From: Desulfobacteraceae bacterium
Lineage (GTDB): Bacteria > Desulfobacterota > Desulfobacteria > Desulfobacterales > UBA5616
Direction of reading: 5' to 3'
DNA: 8,296 nt
NCBI GenBank assembly: GCA_030620375.1
Contig: JAUXEW010000122.1
Span: 1-8,296, forward strand
Of this stretch, positions 1 to 5,147 are shown piece by piece. The notes beneath the pieces were generated by a model, which was not told the DNA's origin, did no database searches, and saw nothing but the letters and a program-made list of their open reading frames with translations. The position numbers and the translations under genes are program-made. How positions within the stretch are numbered: position 1 is the first letter of the stretch; each line of letters starts with the position of its first letter.

Positions 1-69
1 GGCTCTACCCAACCTACCAAAATCGCGACTTTCCGTTCAGGCATTAGTTAAGCTATACACCCTAAATTC

Positions 70-83
70 ACGGGATTATCCGT
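70..83 (+). promoter_or_regulatory. Possible activator-binding palindrome upstream of the sigma-54 promoter
   Basis: The bases ACGGGATTATCCGT have complementary arms ACGG/CCGT and lie about 70 bases upstream of the predicted transcription start. They sit between CCCTAA (60-65) and its reverse complement TTAGGG (98-103), giving a nested symmetrical arrangement. Enhancer-binding proteins of sigma-54 promoters usually bind such dyads upstream of the promoter. The arms are short and could occur by chance. Confidence 0.25.
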
Positions 84-119
84 TAATGTTCTGTGTATTA
101 GGGATTCAATTAAAGGTCC

Positions 120-135
120 TGGCACATCAATTGCA
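120..135 (+). promoter_or_regulatory. Sigma-54 (RpoN) -24/-12 promoter
   Basis: The bases TGGCACATCAATTGCA match the sigma-54 consensus TGGCACG-N4-TTGCA at every conserved position except the seventh (A for G). The invariant GG (121-122) and GC (133-134) are exactly 10 bases apart, as this promoter class requires. Transcription would start near 146, leaving a leader of about 130 bases before the GTG start at 279. It is the only such site I found in the gene-free stretches. It implies control by an AAA+ enhancer-binding protein, which is not encoded in the window. Confidence 0.8.
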
Positions 136-171
136 TTTTTTCGTTGAAACCCAGGTTCGTTTTTATCGATG

Positions 172-239
172 GGTTCTTATTGTCGATTAGACTTCAATCC
201 CGGCTCCGAAAGGGGAGCGAAAAGCAGGGAACCAACCGG
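172..239 (+). promoter_or_regulatory. Candidate structured 5' leader RNA
   Basis: Downstream of the predicted start site the leader can fold a perfect 5-bp stem, GCTCC (203-207) with GGAGC (214-218), closing the loop GAAAGG. This is nested inside TCCC (198-201) with GGGA (227-230). A competing outer pairing, GGTTC (172-176) with GAACC (229-233), would use some of the same bases, as a switch would. The stretch GGAGCGAAAAGCAGGGAACC loosely recalls the GACGCAAAGC-type core of GEMM cyclic-dinucleotide riboswitches, which precede some cytochrome genes in Geobacter. However, the GCAAAC segment diagnostic of that class is absent, so I do not assign a class. Confidence 0.3.
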
Positions 240-263
240 ATGGAATGTTATTGATAATTCAGT

Positions 264-271
264 AAAGGGAG
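264..271 (+). promoter_or_regulatory. Ribosome binding site fixing the GTG start at 279
   Basis: AAAGGGAG lies 7 bases before GTG at 279. It is the strongest Shine-Dalgarno in the window and supports the GTG over the in-frame ATG at 297, which would cut into the signal peptide. Confidence 0.75.
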
Positions 272-278
272 ATCCTTC

Positions 279-1436
279 GTGCGATTTAAAAGTTTAATGT
301 TAATTAAGCCATACTGCTTAGCAGCAATCCTCGTGATTTTGTACGTCGGGAATGCATTTTCACAATCAGACGCGATTCCTGACACGGAAAATTGCTTGCT
401 ATGTCATCGGTATCCCAGTATGGGACGATTTGACAAAAAGGGCATAAAAAGGATTTTTTATATAAACGATAAGAAATTTGCAAATTCTGTTCATGGAAAT
501 CTTCGTTGCAAAAGCTGTCATGTCGGGCTCGATGAAATCCCCCATACCGATATCAAAAAGGTGGATTGTTCCACCAAATGTCATGTAAAAGAGCCCTCCA
601 CCAACAAAGAATTTTCCCACATTAATATGATTGAAAAATATCAGGCCAGTGTGCATGGAAAGGGGAACAAGGCAAAACCGATAAGTTTTCCTGAAGATTT
701 GCCTACCTGCAAAGATTGTCACAACAATTCGATGTATATTCCCTTCAGCGGAATGTGGGGTAAAAGCGAAGCGCTATCCAATGAAACCCTAGGCCGCTGT
801 TTCGGTTGCCATCCGGAAAAACAGTGGGCCAAGAAATTTTATTCGCATTTTACCCAGCGCATGCGACGCCGCAGGAGTCCGGTCGAAATTATTGTGTTAT
901 GCACACGTTGTCATGAAGATAGCGAAAAAATGGCCCGTCACGGTCTCGAAACCGTAGACACTTATAAAGATACGTTTCACTGGGCTCAGGTAAAATTCGG
1001 GGTTGAAAACGCTCCGGATTGTATCAGTTGCCATGCACCGGTCGGATATACCACCCACGACATTCGTCCCAGAACCGACGCGATTTCACCGATTAATCCG
1101 GCCAATAGAGTAAAAACCTGCAGCAACCAGGGAGGCCTGCAAACATGTCATCCCGGTGCCACAGCCGGATTTGCCGGCGGCAGGGTCCATGCCTATGGCG
1201 TGAAAGCGCAGATGGTAGCTGGAAAGGAGATCGCCGACACGGAAAACCTGGATATGTCTCTGGTGCGCAAGCGGGCGGAATCCGATATTTCAGCGCAAGA
1301 AGCATTTTACTATACGATTTTAGAATATATCCGGTTGTTTTATAAAGTGCTCATCGGCGGCACCATCGGTTTTATGTGTTTGCATCAATTTCTGGCTTAC
1401 CGGTCCGGCAGAAGAAAGCATGGTAAAACGGGCTGA
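279..1436 (+). CDS. Membrane-anchored octaheme c-type cytochrome, CbcA-like quinol-oxidoreductase subunit
   Basis: Multiheme c-type cytochrome of 385 residues. An N-terminal hydrophobic segment (about 8-28) is an export signal and a single helix near 354-374 anchors the C-terminus, leaving the heme domain in the periplasm. Heme sites: CX2CH at residues 39, 77, 144, 174, 208 and 248, CX3CH at 97-102 and an unusual CX8CH at 281-291, eight in all. SVHG (70-73 and 124-127) and TFHW (232-235) supply likely distal histidines of a kind common in this family. The following gene is a cytochrome b, the arrangement seen in quinol:cytochrome c complexes such as Geobacter CbcBA, so it probably accepts electrons from menaquinol via that subunit; this role is inferred. 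The first three heme sites match the N-terminus of the hexaheme gene at 3193. The GTG start is chosen from its strong ribosome binding site. Confidence 0.92.
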   Translation: MRFKSLMLIKPYCLAAILVILYVGNAFSQSDAIPDTENCLLCHRYPSMGRFDKKGIKRIFYINDKKFANSVHGNLRCKSCHVGLDEIPHTDIKKVDCSTKCHVKEPSTNKEFSHINMIEKYQASVHGKGNKAKPISFPEDLPTCKDCHNNSMYIPFSGMWGKSEALSNETLGRCFGCHPEKQWAKKFYSHFTQRMRRRRSPVEIIVLCTRCHEDSEKMARHGLETVDTYKDTFHWAQVKFGVENAPDCISCHAPVGYTTHDIRPRTDAISPINPANRVKTCSNQGGLQTCHPGATAGFAGGRVHAYGVKAQMVAGKEIADTENLDMSLVRKRAESDISAQEAFYYTILEYIRLFYKVLIGGTIGFMCLHQFLAYRSGRRKHGKTG

Positions 1437-1464
1437 CTGAGATTTGCTTTAAAAGGATTATAAG

Positions 1465-2280
1465 ATGTCAAATAAAGATTTGAATCCTGAAGTTTCGGCG
1501 CATAACAGTGCCGGTCCAGAAACGGGCAAAAGATATTTTATCCGCCTAAATCTTTCCGAACGATTACAGCATTTTATTTTATTTGCATGTTTTATTGTTC
1601 TGGCCGTCACAGGATTTATGGTAATGCTTCCGGAAGTTGTGGCCCAAGCCTTTGGAGGGGCAAGTGAAACCGTGTTTTTTTACAGGGGGATATTACATCG
1701 CATCGCCGGCATAATTTTGATATCGGTCGGTATGTATCATTTTTTATATCTGCTTTTTACCCGCGCCGGTCGCCGCTGGCTGATCGACATGCTGCCACGG
1801 CCTAGAGACTTGAAAGATATGATCTTCAATATGTTCTATTATCTAGGGTTTAAGAAGGAACCTCCTGAATTTGATCGATTTTCCTATAAACAAAAATTCG
1901 AATACGTCGCCCTTATTGCCGGAAGCATTATAATGTCCGCCACCGGTCTACTGCTTTGGACGGAATACAAATGGAGTAAATTTATTTTGGATATTGCGAC
2001 GCTTGTTCACGGGATGGAAGCCATCCTGGCCTGTTTGGCGATCATGATATGGCACTTGTTTGAAGTTTATTTACTACCACGCAAATCCTCGATAAGCAAA
2101 ACATGGATTACCGGTTTGATCGATGAGGATGAGATGAAAGACGAGTTTGCGGCGCAGTATAAAAAAATCATGGATGATCCCGCCCTCCAAAAGATTTATA
2201 TTCACGGAGAAGATCCGGCAGATCAAAAGGCGAAAACTCCCCTCGAAGTGAAAATCACGGATTTAGCTAGAATCCACTAA
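1465..2280 (+). CDS. Di-heme cytochrome b membrane subunit (FdnI / Ni-hydrogenase cytochrome b fold), CbcB-like
   Basis: Integral membrane protein of 271 residues with four hydrophobic helices near 34-56, 73-98, 146-166 and 177-205, the size and topology of the formate dehydrogenase gamma / Ni-hydrogenase cytochrome b family. Histidines at 36 (helix 1), 78 (helix 2), 182 and 197 (helix 4) follow the spacing of the four heme-b ligands in E. coli FdnI; H92 is an extra helix-2 histidine. The role would be quinol oxidation or quinone reduction at the inner membrane, passing electrons to the octaheme subunit encoded 28 bases upstream. The segment from 206 onward is a charged, probably cytoplasmic tail. 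AAAAGGA at 1451-1457, 7 bases before ATG, supports the start. No dehydrogenase or hydrogenase catalytic subunit is nearby, which favours a cytochrome-linked complex over formate or hydrogen oxidation. Confidence 0.9.
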   Translation: MSNKDLNPEVSAHNSAGPETGKRYFIRLNLSERLQHFILFACFIVLAVTGFMVMLPEVVAQAFGGASETVFFYRGILHRIAGIILISVGMYHFLYLLFTRAGRRWLIDMLPRPRDLKDMIFNMFYYLGFKKEPPEFDRFSYKQKFEYVALIAGSIIMSATGLLLWTEYKWSKFILDIATLVHGMEAILACLAIMIWHLFEVYLLPRKSSISKTWITGLIDEDEMKDEFAAQYKKIMDDPALQKIYIHGEDPADQKAKTPLEVKITDLARIH

Positions 2281-2309
2281 AAATTATTTCAGTTAAAAAA
2301 GGGCTGTAC

Positions 2310-3122
2310 ATGATGAGTAAGGTTGGCAAAGCAATGAAGAAATTCCCAGCTTTTTTATTCAAATTTGTTACGATTGTGTTGTTTTGCATATTCGGGCTAT
2401 GGCTGCTTAAGCTGGTTTATTTTCCTGAGCTTGAGCTTAAAAAATCGGTCGCCGCCGTCCAGCCCAGCGAAAAAGAAGACCTCTTTGGGCATATTCTGAA
2501 GCGTAAAGGGCCGGTACCCCAAAGCCATTTTCATCTGGTTGATGAGTATGTTGCGCAACCGGAACCCTACCCGCCTGTTTGTATGACCTGTCATGGAACC
2601 TATCCACACAGCAAGGGGGAAAAAGTCCGATCCCTTCTTAATGCGCATACCGGTTTCGTTGCTTGTTCGGTATGCCATACCCGCATGGATCCGGGTGACG
2701 AAGGTATGGATTTCGCCTGGGTTGACCGCAAGTCCGGGATGATCACCACCCAGTTCCAAGGTGGATACGGCAAATATTCCGCCAAAATTTACCCGGTAAC
2801 GCTTGGCGCCGGCGGATCAAAGGAAATCTTCAGGCCGGTTGACGAAAAGGATGCTCAAAAGTTTATTGACTTAAAGGCTAAATTCACTCCTGATCAAATA
2901 GCTGAGGCCAAAATAAAGCTGCACAGCCACATAACCGAGAAACCGGTATTTTGCAATGATTGCCACAAGAAGGAAGGGTATTTCGATTTTGCTAAACTTG
3001 GATTCCCCCTCCAGCGGATTGATCACCTGAATTCCACCGAAGTCGTTGGCCTCATCGCTAAATATGAAAAGTTTTACTTTCCTTCTGCAATTGATTTTGG
3101 CCTGGAGAAACCGCTTGAGTAA
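2310..3122 (+). CDS. Inner-membrane-anchored triheme c-type cytochrome
   Basis: Protein of 270 residues with a basic N-terminus and one hydrophobic helix (about 13-37) that probably stays as a membrane anchor, since no clear cleavage site follows it. The periplasmic part has three CX2CH sites at residues 91, 119 and 215. Other conserved elements are YPH (98-100), the segment VRSLLNAHTGF (106-116) and a C-terminal DFAKLGF...KYEKFYFP block (226-258). All recur in the same order in the hexaheme protein encoded next, so the two share a triheme core. I do not recognise a named family. It is probably an electron relay between the membrane complex and soluble cytochromes (inference from context). 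Two adjacent ATGs occur at 2310 and 2313; AAAAGGG at 2297-2303 suits either. Confidence 0.88.
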   Translation: MMSKVGKAMKKFPAFLFKFVTIVLFCIFGLWLLKLVYFPELELKKSVAAVQPSEKEDLFGHILKRKGPVPQSHFHLVDEYVAQPEPYPPVCMTCHGTYPHSKGEKVRSLLNAHTGFVACSVCHTRMDPGDEGMDFAWVDRKSGMITTQFQGGYGKYSAKIYPVTLGAGGSKEIFRPVDEKDAQKFIDLKAKFTPDQIAEAKIKLHSHITEKPVFCNDCHKKEGYFDFAKLGFPLQRIDHLNSTEVVGLIAKYEKFYFPSAIDFGLEKPLE

Positions 3123-3192
3123 ATATGCGCCCTTTGATAAATCTCGGGGGCGGCGATGATTGATGGTTTGAAAATTATCGGATATTTAGAAA

Positions 3193-4134
3193 ATGTCTAA
3201 ATTACTTTTTATGATCTGGCTGTCCATTTCGTGTACTTTTATTTTTCTGGCGGCAAGTACCTGCCGGGCCCTGGACGAAGGCGGCTGCCTCACCTGTCAC
3301 CAGTACCCCGGATTGGTGAGGCATGAAAAAACAGACGGATTCAAAGTGCTCCACATTGACGAAGAAAAGTATTTCAACTCGCCGCACGGTAAGTTCCGCT
3401 GCTCCCAATGCCATACCACCATCGCAAAGGTTCCCCACACCGGTGAAACCAGCGTTGACTGCACCACTAAATGCCATCAGGGCCATAATGGCAAGGTTTT
3501 GCCGCCAAACTATCCCTTGAGCAATTTTCACAAGAAAGAACAATCCTACATTGTCAGTTTGCAGGATCAATCATCCTGCCGCGCCTGCCATGCTTTATAT
3601 CCTCATGGTGAGAACAAAGTCGTCCGGGCGTTGCTGAACATGCATACCGGGTTTATGCTCTGTGACGTATGTCACATCAAAAGAGATAAATTTAAGCATC
3701 TATCTTATGAGTGGCATGACACGGAAAACGCCGAATTCAGTGGTGAACCTTTTGGAACGTACTATAATCCTCATGCCAGCCAAGTCCATCCAAGTGAGCA
3801 TTTTATTTCCCGTATAGCGGCTTTTGCATCCGAGAAAGGAAAAAAACGGGCGCTGATGAATACCTGGGACACCGCAAAGGCCGATGAATTCATTCTGAAA
3901 GAAAAAAACCTGAACCCTGATGAGAAAAACAAGGCCTTGGCTTATTTTCACCAGGACATTGAAAAAAAAGAGATCAGTGTGGCCTGCGACGAGTGTCATT
4001 CCACCCACAGCATCCTGGATTTTAGTAAACTGGGATTTGACCAGAAAAAGACTAAGGATCTCATTTATTTGAATATTAAAGGTCTGGTTACGAAATATAA
4101 AGTTTTTTACTTTCCACATCTATTCGAGCAATAA
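3193..4134 (+). CDS. Secreted hexaheme c-type cytochrome, mosaic of gene 1 and gene 3 modules
   Basis: Protein of 313 residues with a signal peptide (about 1-26, likely cleaved after CRA) and no later membrane helix, so soluble periplasmic or exported. Heme sites: CX2CH at residues 32, 70, 129, 157 and 265, CX3CH at 90-95. Residues 32-95 match residues 39-102 of the octaheme protein, including CX3CH and identical spacing of the heme cysteines (38 and 20 residues). Residues 129-310 match the triheme core of the preceding gene, with the same 28-residue spacing between its first two sites and the shared HTGF, DFxKLGF and KYxxFYFP motifs. It is probably a soluble carrier able to interact with both (inference). 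The start has only a weak ribosome binding site, but the signal peptide begins there and no better start is near. Confidence 0.9.
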   Translation: MSKLLFMIWLSISCTFIFLAASTCRALDEGGCLTCHQYPGLVRHEKTDGFKVLHIDEEKYFNSPHGKFRCSQCHTTIAKVPHTGETSVDCTTKCHQGHNGKVLPPNYPLSNFHKKEQSYIVSLQDQSSCRACHALYPHGENKVVRALLNMHTGFMLCDVCHIKRDKFKHLSYEWHDTENAEFSGEPFGTYYNPHASQVHPSEHFISRIAAFASEKGKKRALMNTWDTAKADEFILKEKNLNPDEKNKALAYFHQDIEKKEISVACDECHSTHSILDFSKLGFDQKKTKDLIYLNIKGLVTKYKVFYFPHLFEQ

Positions 4135-4176
4135 ACGTTCATTCCACCATTCCCTTATTCTTTTTCCATTAAATTA

Positions 4177-4182
4177 TATAAT
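4177..4182 (+). promoter_or_regulatory. Possible -10 element before the NHL gene
   Basis: A perfect TATAAT lies in the 65-base AT-rich gap between the hexaheme and NHL genes. No convincing -35 box stands 16-18 bases upstream, and a transcript would begin only about 10 bases before the ATG, with no Shine-Dalgarno. It may be a weak internal promoter or simply AT-rich chance. Confidence 0.2.
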
Positions 4183-4199
4183 TTTCGAAACGCTTAATT

Positions 4200-5147
4200 A
4201 TGATTTTGCGTACAAATTACTTTATTGCTTTTTTATGGTTGCTTCAGATCCCCCTGTTAACACTGGTGACGCCTGCCGGGGCGATACGTCTTATAGAGGT
4301 AAAGCCTCTTTTTGAGATAACCGATAAACTCAACCAGCCCAGCGATGTCGCTGTATCAAAAGACGGACGGATCTATGTCGTCAACGGCGTAAACAACCAA
4401 ATCAGGATATTCAATCAAAACGGAAAATTTCTTTCTGCCTTTGGCGCCGGCGGTTCTGCAAATGGTGAATTCAGGAATCCCTTGGGAATTGACATTGACA
4501 AATCAGGCAAGGTATTTGTGGCGGATTCCGGGAACCATCGGGTACAGATATTTGATTCCAGAGGCCGCTTTATTGCCGAGATAAGCATCCCTTCGAAAAA
4601 TAATCACCCCGCAGACCCAACGGATGTTGTCGTTGACGACTCCCGCCAGCGATGTTACGTCGTTGATAATGACAATCATTATATACTGGTCTACGACCTT
4701 GCAACCCTGAAATTAACCAAAACCTACGGCAGCCCCGGCACGGATAAAGGTGCCTTCCGCTATCCTTTTCTAATGACCCTCGACAAGCAGAGAAAACTTT
4801 ACATCGTTGACGTTATTAATACCCGGGTTCAAGTACTGGACCCTGACGGAAAGTTGGTTGCCGTCATCGGTGGTTGGGGCGTTGAAAAGGGAGAATTTTT
4901 TAGGCCCAAAGGAGTCGCCATCGATAAAAATGGCAGAGTGTATGTCAGTGACAGTTATATGGGAGTTATCCAGGTCTTCGACGCTATCGGTACGTTTTAC
5001 GCCGCGCTGGGTGACCCCAAAAATGGTGAGGTTAAAAAATTCAAGACCCCGGCCGGGCTGTTTGTGGACCATCGAAATCGGCTTTATGTAGTCGAAATGT
5101 TAGCAAATAAGGTAAGCGTCTACCAAATTCTGGACGCTATGGAATGA
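4200..5147 (+). CDS. Secreted NHL-repeat six-bladed beta-propeller protein
   Basis: Protein of 315 residues with a signal peptide (about 1-28, likely cleaved after PAGA) followed by six NHL repeats near 46-73, 93-120, 138-166, 187-214, 235-262 and 282-309. Each runs as P-x-G/D-[VI]-x-[VI]-D, then [VI]Y/FV, a D/N-rich turn and V-x-[VI/L]-[FY]. Repeats 2 and 5 are the most canonical, for example NHRVQIFD at 112-119. Six repeats suit one closed propeller, so the gene looks complete. NHL propellers are usually binding scaffolds and there are no heme motifs here. Its stop overlaps the start of the 24-heme gene by 4 bases, so translation is probably coupled and the two proteins may act together, for example in docking or assembling the cytochrome (inference). 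No clear ribosome binding site precedes the ATG. Confidence 0.92.
   Translation: MILRTNYFIAFLWLLQIPLLTLVTPAGAIRLIEVKPLFEITDKLNQPSDVAVSKDGRIYVVNGVNNQIRIFNQNGKFLSAFGAGGSANGEFRNPLGIDIDKSGKVFVADSGNHRVQIFDSRGRFIAEISIPSKNNHPADPTDVVVDDSRQRCYVVDNDNHYILVYDLATLKLTKTYGSPGTDKGAFRYPFLMTLDKQRKLYIVDVINTRVQVLDPDGKLVAVIGGWGVEKGEFFRPKGVAIDKNGRVYVSDSYMGVIQVFDAIGTFYAALGDPKNGEVKKFKTPAGLFVDHRNRLYVVEMLANKVSVYQILDAME

Noticed and set aside
2..189. Open stretch of 62 codons at the left edge that could be the end of an upstream + strand gene
   Set aside because: It has no recognisable motif, no visible start, and runs through the sigma-54 promoter; an open stretch of this length can arise by chance.
244..264. Six-codon leader ORF (ATG at 244, TAA at 262-264) just before the ribosome binding site
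   Set aside because: It is very short, lacks its own Shine-Dalgarno, and shows no regulatory codon bias such as repeated codons for one amino acid.
399..722. Minus-strand open frames opposite the cytochrome genes, of which this is one of many (up to 140 codons)
   Set aside because: They lie wholly inside convincing cytochrome or NHL genes, have no family features, and are explained by the codon use of the sense strand.
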